A stretch of DNA of 64,000 nucleotides from JAJEFO01 sp009843725 (GCA_965243215.1 CBDEUJ010000004.1:1240001-1304000), one strand, 5' to 3'. Numbered from the stretch's first letter, positions 51,185 through 59,997 are shown. Program-made: numbers and translations. Notes: generated by a model not told the origin, from the letters alone.

Positions 51185-51389
51185 CGCTGAATGCCCAGAG
51201 CCGTATCGGTCAATCAATGCGCCGGAGGCTGGGCTCCAGATCCTGCATGACCTCGATCGCGAATCTTCTCCCATTTGACACATGTAGCCAGCCAGCATGC
51301 GCACATCGGCAGATGGCCAGCCGGGACCGGAACGGGCAGCGGCAAACAAGAGAAAGGCCGCCAACGGATGTTCTCGCTGGCAAGCCTGC

Positions 51390-51461
51390 GACTTGGTCGG
51401 GACCGGGAATGATCAGCAGTGCCAGAACGGCGAGCAGGAACGGCATCAGGGTTTCGGTCAT
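51390..51461 (-). pseudogene. LysE/RhtB-type exporter, N-terminal fragment
   Basis: The minus-strand frame begins MTETLMPFLLAVLALLIIPG and then PDQ, the first helix and PGPD-type turn that open LysE/RhtB amino-acid exporters (usual length about 200 residues). After about 24 codons the similarity stops and the frame continues without membrane helices. Its ATG overlaps the stop of the short ORF upstream, which indicates a former operon. Confidence 0.5.
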
Positions 51462-51730
51462 GGCGCTGCCTTTCGCACTTGCCAGGGCGTGATGTCGCCG
51501 TCGCGACGAACCAGCACCGGCATCTGGCGCTGCAACCGCTCCTCAGGACGAAATCGAGACTTCAGTGTCTCATCCGCAAGTTGGGCGAGCGACCCGAATC
51601 CTGCGGTTTCTCCAACCTTTCTCGACGAGCGCGAATTTCGCGTTGCCTCCGGTTCAGGGAACTGCCAGTTCTGGATGAACGATGAGACTTCGGGGTCAAT
51701 CAGCGGTCGATTCTGCCATCGCTTCTGCAT
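51458..51730 (-). CDS. Short ORF of unknown function
   Basis: The 90-residue frame starts MQKRWQNRPLIDPEVSSFIQ and continues NWQFPEPEATRNSRSSRKVG, later LAQLADETLKSRFRPEERLQ. Composition is protein-like and hydrophilic, with no membrane helix. Its TGA overlaps the ATG of the LysE fragment, so it was probably once co-transcribed with an exporter. I do not recognise the family; it may be a remnant. Confidence 0.35.
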   Translation of the reverse strand: MQKRWQNRPLIDPEVSSFIQNWQFPEPEATRNSRSSRKVGETAGFGSLAQLADETLKSRFRPEERLQRQMPVLVRRDGDITPWQVRKAAP

Positions 51731-51951
51731 TCAACGCTTCGCAAGGGCACGGCGGTTGCGAGCGGCGGCACAAGCCGTGCGGCCGAGCGGCCCCCGAAGC
51801 GCTGGGCTTGATATCGCGAGGGCCGTTCAACTGCGAAATCCCTGGCTGGCGGAAGAACCGGCGGCGCGGCTTGAACGCTCCTCTCACCACGGTGACAGGA
51901 GGCCTGTGCTTCACGGGTGTCCCCTGAACTGCAAACGAGGACGTCAAGCCC

Positions 51952-52347
51952 ATGAAGAGAACACCCGTGAATCCCTGGCCGTGGTCGCTGAACTTCGGCT
52001 ACAACCAGGCCGAACTGCTCGTCGATGCAGACCGGCACCTGGTCTGCGCAGGCCAGGCCGCCGTCGACGCAGACGGCAACCCGCAGCACCCGGGGGACAT
52101 GCGCAACCAGATCGCGCTTGCCCTGGACAACCTTGAAACGGTCCTGAACGCTGCCGGCATGGGACTTGCAAACGTGGTCCGGCTCAACGTCTGCGCCACC
52201 GACGTGGACGAAGCCATGAGGCACCTTGATGTCCTTGGGTTGCGGTTCGGGCCTGCCGGGGCTGCTCCGCCGATGACCCTTCTCGGCGTTGCCCGGCTCG
52301 CCTTGCCTCCGCTGATGTTCGAGCTGGAGGCGACGGCCGCCGACTGA
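51952..52347 (+). CDS. RidA/YjgF family protein
   Basis: The 131-residue protein contains LVCAGQAAVDADGNPQHPGD, LDNLETVLNAAGMGLANVVR and VARLALPPLMFELEATAA, the Rid-family core. The arginine in ARLALPP corresponds to the residue that binds the carboxylate in enamine/imine deaminases. The family hydrolyses reactive 2-aminoacrylate-type intermediates. The N-terminus (MKRTPVNPWPWSLNFGYNQA) differs from RidA itself, so it belongs to a different Rid subgroup. It stands alone between a decayed region and a WYL regulator. Confidence 0.85.
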   Translation: MKRTPVNPWPWSLNFGYNQAELLVDADRHLVCAGQAAVDADGNPQHPGDMRNQIALALDNLETVLNAAGMGLANVVRLNVCATDVDEAMRHLDVLGLRFGPAGAAPPMTLLGVARLALPPLMFELEATAAD

Positions 52348-52529
52348 GCGCAAGGGAAAGGAGTTGCGGAACGCTGCGGCACCATTCCTTGCACGCCTTC
52401 TAGCATCCCGGGACATGCGGAGCGGCCTGATGAACGAAAGAGCCGGGACTTGCCGAATCCAGGGCATGGACACGGAACCGGAATGGCCGTTTCCTCGCGC
52501 GCCCGAACGCCGGGCCGCGAGCGAGATCC

Positions 52530-53216
52530 ATGAGACGCGCTGAAAGACTGTTCAGGCTTGTCAACGAGATGCGGAGCCGCGGCATCAGCCGGGCCCGCGA
52601 CCTTGCCGAGCATCTCGAGGTCAGCGTCAGCACGATCTGTCGCGACATCGCGCACCTCCAGGCCTCCGGCCTGCCGATCGACGGCGAGGCAGGCGTCGGC
52701 TACCTGCTGCGACCGGGCTTCGACCTGCCCAACGTGACGTTCACGCACGACCAGGTCGATGCGCTCGCCCTGGGCCTTTCCTTCGTGGAGAGAACGGGCG
52801 ATCCGGCTCTGGCGGCAGCGGCCCGCGAGGCGCGCGCGAAGATCCAGGCAGGCATGCCCCGGCCGGAGGAACGCAGGCTCGCCGATGCGCCGTACTTCAG
52901 TCTTGCCGGCAGGGCGGGCGCAATGGCGGACCTGGCCTTGCTTCGCCGGGCGATCCGTCAGCGTCGGGTCGCGCGGTTCGACTGCCGGGACGGCCAGGGG
53001 AAGAGGACCGGGCGTCGCGTGCGCCCTCTCGTGATCTGGAACCTGCCCGATGGCTGGATGTTCTCCGCCTGGTGCGAACTCCGGGAGGACTTCCGCACGT
53101 TCCGGCTTGACCGCATGGAGAACCTCGGCCTGACGGGCGAGAGGTTCGCCGAAGACGAGGCAACGGGACTGCGCGCCTTCATGGAACTGAAGCGTTGCGA
53201 GGCGCCGGAGCAATGA
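52530..53216 (+). CDS. YafY-type HTH-WYL transcriptional regulator
   Basis: The 228-residue protein has an N-terminal HTH_11 domain (RRAERLFRLVNEMRSRGISR, VSVSTICRDIAHLQASGLPI) followed by GYLLRPGFDLPNVTFTHDQV and a WYL-type domain with RVRPLVIWNLPDGWMFSAWC and FRTFRLDRMENL. In this family the WYL domain binds a small ligand or nucleic acid. The exact WYL triad is replaced by a tryptophan-cysteine version (FSAWCELRE). Proteins of this type often regulate a neighbour; the RidA gene upstream is the nearest intact candidate. The annotation as YafY family is firm; the target is not known. Confidence 0.88.
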   Translation: MRRAERLFRLVNEMRSRGISRARDLAEHLEVSVSTICRDIAHLQASGLPIDGEAGVGYLLRPGFDLPNVTFTHDQVDALALGLSFVERTGDPALAAAAREARAKIQAGMPRPEERRLADAPYFSLAGRAGAMADLALLRRAIRQRRVARFDCRDGQGKRTGRRVRPLVIWNLPDGWMFSAWCELREDFRTFRLDRMENLGLTGERFAEDEATGLRAFMELKRCEAPEQ

Positions 53217-53512
53217 ATGGCCGTCAATGTACGTCCGTTGAGTCGAAGTCAACGCAGTTGGCACTCTTCGCCGAAGTCGGGAGCGACCTCGCCCCCGAAG
53301 CGGCCCTGCACCTCAAGCCGGGCTTGCGCGACTTGTCGCCGGCCCGAATGCTGCTCAGTGCCCGACTCCAGCACCGGATTCGAAGGCGACGGCGATCCTG
53401 CCGGGGTCGCCTGCCGCTGCATCCAAGACGGAACTTTCCGGGACTTCGGTCTCTCGACCCGCTCTTGGCGCAGCACGCCTGACGGTCTATTGCGGGTGCG
53501 CAACAGCGGAGC
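53217..53512. other. Short interval without a supported gene
   Basis: Frames on both strands are open here, including a minus-strand one running 53249-53869, but none shows family sequence. I see no gene between the WYL regulator and the HD-domain fragment. Confidence 0.35.
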
Positions 53513-53785
53513 ATGCCCGTGGCGGATCGTGCGGACGGCAAACCGGACTTGGTTTCGCAGATGCTTGACTCCTTCGCCCTGGCTGAGCGGCTGAAGGCGG
53601 AACTGCGCCACTCCTGGCTGTCGGACGGCCGACAGGAAAGCGTCGCCGAGCATTGCTGGATGATGTTCCTGATGGCCTTCGTCATTGCACCGCACCTGGA
53701 GCACAAGGTCGACCTGCCGCATGCCCTGCTGCTGATTCTCGTCCATGACCTGGCCGAGGCCCGGGTCGGCGCGTCCCGAGGTGCC
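53513..53785 (+). pseudogene. HD-domain (YfbR/HD_3-type) hydrolase, truncated
   Basis: The frame encodes QMLDSFALAERLKAELRHSW, then ESVAEHCWMMFLMAFVIAPH and LPHALLLILVHDLAEARVG, the first half of an HD-domain nucleotidase or phosphohydrolase: the AEH and HD metal-binding motifs are present. Such proteins run to about 190 residues with a further catalytic aspartate. Here similarity ends at about codon 90, and the frame continues as SRGAGPRGMRNLSLDQLND, unlike the family. The gene therefore lost its 3' half. Confidence 0.6.
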
Positions 53786-53932
53786 GGACCGCGTGGCATG
53801 CGGAACTTGAGCCTCGATCAACTCAATGATCCGTTCCGCGTCGGGCAAACCGTCCGATCGAAGGGGCACCCTGCGTCAAACCAGGGAACGTCTCTGCTTG
53901 CGAGGACGTCGCGTCGGCGCCGCGTGCCAACG

Positions 53933-54802
53933 TCACTCGGAGGAACCTGCCCGGGTCCTTGCCGGTTGACGCTGCGCAGCCTCCCGAAACGCCTTTCGGA
54001 AACTGCGTCCCACGGGCACTGTCTGGTCCGAGGCCAACATGAGCTCCGGGCCGCTCGGACCTCTCTTCGTCTCCACGACATGGGAAAGGTTGATCCACCA
54101 GGAGCGATGCACCTGCAGCCCGTTGAGCGGCTCCAGATCCGCGATCGCATCGCCCAGTCGCATCAGCACCGTGGCTGATCCCTTGGGCGTGGTAACCTCG
54201 ACGTAGTGGTCCTGCGCCTTGACCGATACAATGTCGTGCCCCAAGTGATGCGGCAGCCTGCTCTGCAACAGGGTGGGGGTCGTCGCCCGAGGCTTCCCTT
54301 CGGCAGCAGGCCCGGACGGCAGATTCGCGCGCTCTCGCTCTCGGAACTCGATCATCGCATTCACGATGAGCGTCACCGCGACAGCAGACAGCGCTACATG
54401 TGCAATCAACGTCGCGGGCCTGTACGACATGAACCATCCTGGCGCAAAGCCCGTAACCAGCGCCTCTGCCAGGTAGACTGTCGCGACGATCGGCAAGACG
54501 CCCGCAACGCCTGCAAGCGTCGCCACGAGGCTCCAGTGCATGGCATGGGACACTGCAAGCCTATGGGCGTGGACTGACAGGAACGTCATCAGGATTGCCG
54601 AAAGGGTCAATGTCGTTCCCCAGTAGACCACGCGTTCGGGAAAGCTGAAGCGTTCCAGCGTGAAATACGGTCCGGCCATCGATGCGAGCAGGATCACCGC
54701 GCCAAGCACCATCCAGAAAAACGGGCTGCTCAGGTTTTCTCGCAGTTGACGAAGCGTCAACTGCATGGGGGTGCGGTTCGCGGGATTTTTCAGGTCAGAC
54801 AC
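53933..54802 (-). CDS. Membrane-anchored LytTR DNA-binding regulator
   Basis: The 289-residue protein has four hydrophobic segments between residues 30 and 155 (FFWMVLGAVILLASMAGPYF, VVYWGTTLTLSAILMTFLSV, VATLAGVAGVLPIVATVYLA, ATLIAHVALSAVAVTLIVNA). A C-terminal LytTR DNA-binding domain follows, beginning near residue 185: VSVKAQDHYVEVTTPKGSAT, LNGLQVHRSWWINLSHVVE, VPVGRSFRKAFREAA. It is probably an inner-membrane one-component regulator. It is divergent from an ABC exporter with 74 bases between the start codons, which suggests that it controls that exporter. Confidence 0.88.
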   Translation of the reverse strand: MSDLKNPANRTPMQLTLRQLRENLSSPFFWMVLGAVILLASMAGPYFTLERFSFPERVVYWGTTLTLSAILMTFLSVHAHRLAVSHAMHWSLVATLAGVAGVLPIVATVYLAEALVTGFAPGWFMSYRPATLIAHVALSAVAVTLIVNAMIEFRERERANLPSGPAAEGKPRATTPTLLQSRLPHHLGHDIVSVKAQDHYVEVTTPKGSATVLMRLGDAIADLEPLNGLQVHRSWWINLSHVVETKRGPSGPELMLASDQTVPVGRSFRKAFREAAQRQPARTRAGSSE

Positions 54803-54876
54803 GAATCCTGCCTCGGCGCGGGACGTTGCGCCGAGTATATGCGGTGGCCGTGGATTCTCAAGATTCGGAGCTGCAT

Positions 54877-55770
54877 ATGCCGCAGGCCCGCTTCAATGAT
54901 CCAGTTCGCGCGCTAGGGTTGGCAAAGCGCTTTGGGACCGTCCGCGCCGTGTCACGCATCGACCTAAACGTCGCTCCAGGCGAAGCGCTCGGATTGCTGG
55001 GTCCCAACGGCGCGGGCAAGTCCACCACGCTGTCAATGCTCACGGGATTGCGCGCGCCAGATGCAGGCGAGATCCTGATCTTCGGCCACCGCGCCGGCAG
55101 TCCGCAGGCTCGTGCGCTGACCGGAGCGACACCGCAACTGGTCGGCTTTCCCGATCAGTTGTCGCCGCGTGAGATCCTCGGCTACGCCGCTGCTCGCTAC
55201 CGCGTACGCGCCCGAATCGACAAGCTTGCCGCGTGTTTCGGACTTGAGCGGATCGTGGATCGCCGCGTTGCCGGGTTCTCGGGTGGAGAAATGCGTCGCC
55301 TGGCGCTTGCGCTTGCCTTCGTCGGGGAACCCAGGCTGGTGTTCCTGGATGAACCCACGACGGGTCTGGACGGCGCTGCGCAGGAGGGCTTTCAAGAGGT
55401 GGCCCGTGACTTTGTCGCCAAGGGCGGCTCGCTGGTTCTCACCTCCCACCACTGGGACGAGATCGAGGCCGTCTGCGATTCGATCACGCTCGTCGACCGG
55501 GGCGAGACGGTGCTGGAGGGGCGCATCGGCGACATTCGCAAGCGGGCCAGCGTGAGCCGTCTCACGTTTTCGCTGCCACCGGAGACTGTCCCGCCTGAGT
55601 GGATGCAGGCCGTCCACGACGGCGCGAGGTGGCATTCGGAATGCGCCGACAGCGACAAGACGCTGCGTCGCATGGTTCATGAGGCGCTGCCCTTTCACGG
55701 GCTGACCGTCGCGCCGCTTGACCTCAAGGACGTGATCAACCGGATTCGTCGAGAGGAGACAGGTCCGTGA
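54877..55770 (+). CDS. ABC-2 type exporter ATPase
   Basis: The 297-residue ATPase has Walker A LLGPNGAGKSTTLSMLTGL, signature FSGGEMRRLALALAF, Walker B RLVFLDEPTTGLDG and switch histidine LTSHHWDEIEAVCD. A C-terminal domain of about 80 residues follows, as in drug or peptide exporter ATPases. ATG 54877 has GGAG seven bases upstream. The partner permease overlaps its stop by four bases. The cargo (drug, peptide or lipid) is not evident. The divergent LytTR regulator is the likely controller. Confidence 0.9.
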   Translation: MPQARFNDPVRALGLAKRFGTVRAVSRIDLNVAPGEALGLLGPNGAGKSTTLSMLTGLRAPDAGEILIFGHRAGSPQARALTGATPQLVGFPDQLSPREILGYAAARYRVRARIDKLAACFGLERIVDRRVAGFSGGEMRRLALALAFVGEPRLVFLDEPTTGLDGAAQEGFQEVARDFVAKGGSLVLTSHHWDEIEAVCDSITLVDRGETVLEGRIGDIRKRASVSRLTFSLPPETVPPEWMQAVHDGARWHSECADSDKTLRRMVHEALPFHGLTVAPLDLKDVINRIRREETGP

Positions 55771-56492
55771 CCCGCCCCTTGCGCGCAGAGTGCGCCCTTG
55801 AGCTCAAGACTCTCGTTCGCCAGCCCGGATTCTGGGTTCCGACCGTCCTCTTCCCGGCGATGCTCTACGCATTCTTCGGAGCGCAGAGTGCCGGTGATTG
55901 GGCTGCCAACGCCATGGCAGCCTTTGCCGTCTACGCGGTTCTCGGCGTCGGGTTCTTCCAGTTCGGCGTCAGCGTCGCCCAGGATCGCGAAAGCCCGTTC
56001 GCCAAATGGCAGCAAACCCTGCCCGGCCACGCAGGCAACCAATGGATCGCACGCGTTCTGGCGTCCCTGGTCTTCGTGACCGTCGCGGTGGCGCTTGTCG
56101 TCGCCCTGGCCTTTGTGCTGGGCCGGGTCGAGGTCGGCGCGGCGGCGCTCGTTCGCCTCGCCTTCGTCTGCCTGATTGCGTCTTTCACGGCAACATTCAT
56201 GGGGATTGCGCTCGGGTCGCTGGCATCCGCCCGTGCCGCGGTGCCGCTGGCCAACCTGATTTTCCTGCCACTGGCCTATCTGGGCGGGCTTTGGGTGCCA
56301 CCCATGGCCCTTCCATCGGCGGTCAACGCCGTTTCGCAATGGACGCCGACAAGAGCCATGGGAGAGCTTGGCTGGGCCGCCATCGCCGGCACCAGGTGGG
56401 ACCCTGGCTACCTGGCAGTGCTTCTGGGCTGGACGGTGATTTCGGTGGCGGTGGTTGTCGTGGCGCATGCACGCCACAGGCGGCACGAATAG
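55767..56492 (+). CDS. ABC-2 type exporter permease
   Basis: The 241-residue protein has six hydrophobic segments and the ABC-2 layout: RQPGFWVPTVLFPAMLYAFF near the start, FFQFGVSVAQDRESPFAKWQ, and PLANLIFLPLAYLGGLWVPP in the middle, the latter being the conserved ABC-2 loop. It forms the channel with the ATPase encoded just before. The start is GTG 55767. A two-gene exporter plus membrane LytTR protein makes a compact module. Confidence 0.9.
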   Translation: MTRPLRAECALELKTLVRQPGFWVPTVLFPAMLYAFFGAQSAGDWAANAMAAFAVYAVLGVGFFQFGVSVAQDRESPFAKWQQTLPGHAGNQWIARVLASLVFVTVAVALVVALAFVLGRVEVGAAALVRLAFVCLIASFTATFMGIALGSLASARAAVPLANLIFLPLAYLGGLWVPPMALPSAVNAVSQWTPTRAMGELGWAAIAGTRWDPGYLAVLLGWTVISVAVVVVAHARHRRHE

Positions 56493-56900
56493 GCCAGCTG
56501 CGTTCGCCAGGCCGCCGACAGCGCCCCGCAGCCACTCCCTGTCCAACTCGTGTCGACCGTCGCCAGTGCCGCTCAATGCGTTTCGGGGCCCGAGAGCGTG
56601 TCAGGCGAGCCATTTCACGCAAGACCGAGGTCTTGCCGTGCTTCCTTTCATCCGTTTGCTTTCAGGACAATTGGCGGACGCCTTGGCCGGCAGCAGTCCA
56701 TCTCACGTCACACAATGGCGCGGACGCCGTCAGCGGCGGGGCTTTGAGCGTGCTGAGGGCGAGGTCTGGAAGGACGACGCCGCGCCAATGCCGGACGTTG
56801 CCGCGGCTTTGGCCGATCCTGAACAGGAGAGCGAGACGCGCAGCACATTGTACGAGATGATTGCCGCGCAATGATCGCGTCCGCCTGGCCGAGCGGGTCC
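56493..56900. other. Interval without a supported gene
   Basis: A plus-strand frame ends at 56874 with DVAAALADPEQESETRSTLY and EMIAAQ, faintly like the tail of large serine recombinases, but the rest of the frame has no recombinase feature. I do not call a gene in these 408 bases. Confidence 0.4.
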
Positions 56901-57917
56901 TCAAAGCCCCAGGTCAATGGCAACCCGGTCGATGACGCTTCGGTGGAGCGCCGCCCGATCGGCACCGTCCGGATCGGTGCAGACCGGATCGTCGCTCTCT
57001 TCCTCCAGGATTGCGGCGCCGGCAGGCTTGCAGAGCGGCAACATGGAAAAGTGATAGGCCGGGACCAGCCGCTCGACCGAAGCGTGCGGCACAAGGCCGA
57101 CGAAGCCGCTGGCATCGAAATCCGTGGCAACCAGGCGGTCCTCGCCCTCACCCAGGCCGAACAGCGTCACGTTCTCGACCAAGGCCGCCGTATCGCTCCT
57201 TTCCAGGCCCCAGACAAAAGCCGGGTCGATGGCGGCAACGTGGGTGACCCGCGGGTCCTTGTAGGATGCATCCCATGCCTCCGCCGCCCGGTCCCTCAGG
57301 TCGATCCCGCCACGTGCCAGGTCCTGGCAGTGGGACGAGGACGCGGCGTAGACATCGCAATGGGCCGCATACCCTTCGACCCGCCCGGTGACGCCGCCCA
57401 TCGACAGCGCCGTCCAGCCGCCGAAGGAGAAGCCGGCCGCCATGATCCTGTCCGGATCGATCCTGTCGGCGAACTCCGGGTCGGCCAGGACCTTGTCGAG
57501 CGCCAGCGACAGGTCGGCGACGCGCGTCCAGTGATCCAGCCCGGCCTCCATGTCGAAATCGCCCCAGGTCGAGTTCGGATGGTTCACGGCGACGACAACC
57601 GCGCCGCGTTCCGCCAGCCCCGCGGCGAGCCAGGCCATGGACCGCATAGACCCTCCCAAGCCATGGCTCAGCAGCACGAGGGGCGCAGGGCCGTCAGCCA
57701 TCGGGGCGTCTTCGATCACCTCCACGCCATGGAAGACGGGGTTCTCCGCGATCACCGTTGCGTGGCCGGCGGTCTCGGTCGGGTACCATTGACCCCCGGT
57801 GACGGGCCGGCCGTGATGCGGGGCCTCGACCGATACGGGCCGAAAGCCGGGGGAGTCCGCGGCCAAGATGGTCGGAAAGACAAGGACAGCGGCGGTGATC
57901 ATGTGGTTCGGTTTCAT
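56901..57917 (-). CDS. Secreted alpha/beta hydrolase (dienelactone-hydrolase/PAF-acetylhydrolase-like)
   Basis: The 338-residue protein begins with a signal-like MKPNHMITAAVLVFPTILAA. It has the oxyanion region PLVLLSHGLGGSMRSMAWLA, the nucleophile elbow AGFSFGGWTALSMGG (serine at about residue 165), an acid region near AAIDPAFVWGL and a histidine in PAYHFSMLPL. This is the layout of COG4188-type predicted dienelactone hydrolases. AGGAG lies eight bases before the ATG. It is divergent from a membrane AraC regulator; a pair of direct repeats lies between the two starts. Confidence 0.85.
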   Translation of the reverse strand: MKPNHMITAAVLVFPTILAADSPGFRPVSVEAPHHGRPVTGGQWYPTETAGHATVIAENPVFHGVEVIEDAPMADGPAPLVLLSHGLGGSMRSMAWLAAGLAERGAVVVAVNHPNSTWGDFDMEAGLDHWTRVADLSLALDKVLADPEFADRIDPDRIMAAGFSFGGWTALSMGGVTGRVEGYAAHCDVYAASSSHCQDLARGGIDLRDRAAEAWDASYKDPRVTHVAAIDPAFVWGLERSDTAALVENVTLFGLGEGEDRLVATDFDASGFVGLVPHASVERLVPAYHFSMLPLCKPAGAAILEEESDDPVCTDPDGADRAALHRSVIDRVAIDLGL

Positions 57918-57983
57918 GTGTCATGCTCCTGTTGCAGTTGCGATGCGCAATGATGCACCGGACGCGGTCGAGGCGCGTTCTCG

Positions 57984-58024
57984 AACCGGTTTCGGGACGT
58001 GCAAAACCGGTTTAAGGACATGAA
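57984..58024. promoter_or_regulatory. Pair of 20-bp direct repeats, AraC-type operator
   Basis: AACCGGTTTCGGGACGTGCA (57984-58003) and AACCGGTTTAAGGACATGAA (58005-58024) match at 16 of 20 positions and are spaced 21 bases apart, two helical turns. Such direct repeats are typical AraC-family half-sites. They lie in the hydrolase-AraC divergent region, 37 bases before the araC-type start. Confidence 0.7.
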
Positions 58025-58060
58025 CCGAAGCGATCTTGACCGACGGAGACCCCTCGCCCA

Positions 58061-59047
58061 ATGCCCAGCCTTCCCATTACGCTCTTCGCTGCGCTGGTCT
58101 TGGCCTTCCTGTTCCTGCGCATGGTGGTGACGGGACGGGCGCACACGCCGCTGGCCTGGGTCCTAGGGCTGTGCGCGATGCAGGCGACCGTGATCTCGCT
58201 GGCGCAGCATTACGGCGTTCCGGGCGCAATGATGGTTCAGCCCGTTACGGCAACACTCGTCCCGTCCGCCGCCTGGCTGGCCTTTCGGGCCGCACGCGAC
58301 CGATACCCATCGCGCCGCGACTTCATCCACTCGCTGGGGCCCTTGGTTGCTGTGTTCGCCCTGCTCGTCCGGCCTACCGCCTTGGACGTCGTGATCCCGC
58401 TCCTGTTCGCGGGCTACGGTGCCGCCATCCTGTGGGGTGCACGGAGGCAAGGGGACGCCTTGCTGAACACGACCCTCGAAGCGGGGGGAACGGCCGGGCG
58501 ATTGTGGCAGATCATCGGGATTGCGCTGGTTGCGTCGGCCTTCAGCGATGTCCTGATCGTTGCGGCCCAGGTCGCAGGGGCCGGGCATCTGAAACCCTGG
58601 ATCATCAGCCTGTACTCGGCCGGAAACCTGCTCCTGATCGGCGGCCTGAGCCTGTCGCGCGGCCTGGCCACGCTGGACCCTCCGCCCGTGACGCCGGAGT
58701 CCGATCCCGCAAAGGAGGCCAGCGATGGCGAGATCATGGCACGACTCGAAGCGTTGATGGACAGGGACAGGCTCTATCTCGACCCCGACCTGACCCTGGG
58801 CCGGTTGGCGCGCCGGCTGTGCCTGCCGGCCAAGCAGCTCTCTGCGGCGATCAACCGGAGCACGGGCGAGAACGTGTCGCGATACGTGAACAGGGCGCGC
58901 GTGGCCGAGGCGCAGCGCGCCCTGAAAGCTGGTCAGTCCGTGACGCAGTCGATGTTCTCCGCGGGGTTCCAGACAAAGTCGAATTTCAACCGGGAGTTCC
59001 TGCGGGTGACCGGTCAGACGCCGAGCGCTTGGTCCAAGGGGGCCTGA
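58061..59047 (+). CDS. Membrane-anchored AraC-family regulator
   Basis: The 328-residue protein has about seven hydrophobic segments in residues 1-205 (ITLFAALVLAFLFLRMVVTG, LGPLVAVFALLVRP, LWQIIGIALVASAFSDVLIV, LYSAGNLLLIGGLSL). A C-terminal AraC DNA-binding domain follows: LTLGRLARRLCLPAKQLSAA, then VTQSMFSAGFQTKSNFNREF and LRVTGQTPSAW. It probably senses a signal at the membrane and regulates the divergent hydrolase through the repeats at 57984-58024. ATG 58061 is used. Confidence 0.88.
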   Translation: MPSLPITLFAALVLAFLFLRMVVTGRAHTPLAWVLGLCAMQATVISLAQHYGVPGAMMVQPVTATLVPSAAWLAFRAARDRYPSRRDFIHSLGPLVAVFALLVRPTALDVVIPLLFAGYGAAILWGARRQGDALLNTTLEAGGTAGRLWQIIGIALVASAFSDVLIVAAQVAGAGHLKPWIISLYSAGNLLLIGGLSLSRGLATLDPPPVTPESDPAKEASDGEIMARLEALMDRDRLYLDPDLTLGRLARRLCLPAKQLSAAINRSTGENVSRYVNRARVAEAQRALKAGQSVTQSMFSAGFQTKSNFNREFLRVTGQTPSAWSKGA

Positions 59048-59053
59048 CCTCCC

Positions 59054-59167
59054 TTTCGTCGAGAAGCTTGTCCCGCAGCCACAGCCTGATCCGGCGTTCG
59101 GGCATTCGACCGCGAACCGCGCACCGATCAACTCTTCCTTGAAGTCAATGACGGCATTGGCGTTTAT
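59054..59167 (-). pseudogene. IscA/HesB-type iron-sulfur assembly protein, C-terminal fragment
   Basis: The minus-strand frame reads IDFKEELIGARFAVECPNAG and then SGCGCGTSFST, the C-terminus of A-type iron-sulfur carrier proteins with two of the three cluster cysteines (CGCG). The first 70 residues and the CxG cysteine are missing, and no stop follows the SFST end: the frame continues into the antisense of the araC-type gene. So only about 38 codons of a gene survive. Confidence 0.5.
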
Positions 59168-59997
59168 CGGCGTCCGGGCGGGACGGCCCGGACCTTCCCA
59201 AGTGCTGCAGGAAGCACACACGGCAACGCAAGGAGGAGAAGGATCTCGATCTTGGGATGTTGCGCAGCTTCGCGGCACGAACACCTTCAGTGCCGTGGCA
59301 ACGAGTGACCTCATCCTTGGCTTCATCTTGTCAGCCATCCAGCCGGTTTCAACTTCGATTTGCCGGTTTGGCTTCAAGTTCTACGTCCAAGGTATGGAGC
59401 AGGAACAACTGTCATGCCGCGCATCGGACCCAGACGCCTGACCGGTTCAGGCCCTGCGCGGCACCATGCGGCGGACAGCGTGGTACGCGGGATGGAAACC
59501 ACGAAGACCCGATATGATTACGGTGCGGTGAGGACCTGATGCCGCGGTTCCGGAAAAGTCAGGGAATGCAGGGCTTCGAGAGCCGTGGCCGGGCGAACCT
59601 GCGCCCGAATCAGGTATCCGGAAAGAAGCAAAAATCGGAACATTCCCATTTCACTCTTGCCAGTACATCGTGATTGCGGCAGTCTTCGGTACCTTGTCTG
59701 TATGGCTATCGGCGCCTTCCCAACCATTGGCGGCGCATGGTATAGGCAGAAGTTGTCCAAAGATGTTGTGCGTCATGCGCCCTGCATTTGCCTCGTCATA
59801 GCTGTACCTACTCTCTCCGCCGCGGTGCGGTCGTCTCGGTCTCCGAGATATACATAGGGCAGAGTCGCTCTTGTGCCAGAATTGCGAAGGACTCGGGAGA
59901 CCGCCGACACCGGGACGCCCTGCATCTCTGCGCGGGAAGAGAGCAGTAGCGAATGTTCTAGGTTCCCGCCTGTCTGCAGAGTAGTGCAGAACTTCTC

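Larger units (their letters stand above)
51185..51951. other. Gene-poor interval with decayed minus-strand genes
   Basis: In these 767 bases between fabI and the RidA gene, the only pieces I can interpret are a truncated LysE-type start and a short ORF overlapping it, listed separately. From 51731 to 51951 I see nothing but the presumed promoter region of the RidA gene. Confidence 0.45.

Noticed and set aside
53249..53869. Minus-strand frame of 206 codons opposite the HD-domain fragment.
   Set aside because: It is rich in R, Q and P without any domain, while the plus strand has clear HD motifs.
56800..56874. Tail resembling a large serine recombinase (ALADPEQESETRSTLYEMI).
   Set aside because: Only about 20 residues match loosely and no catalytic or zinc-ribbon region is present.
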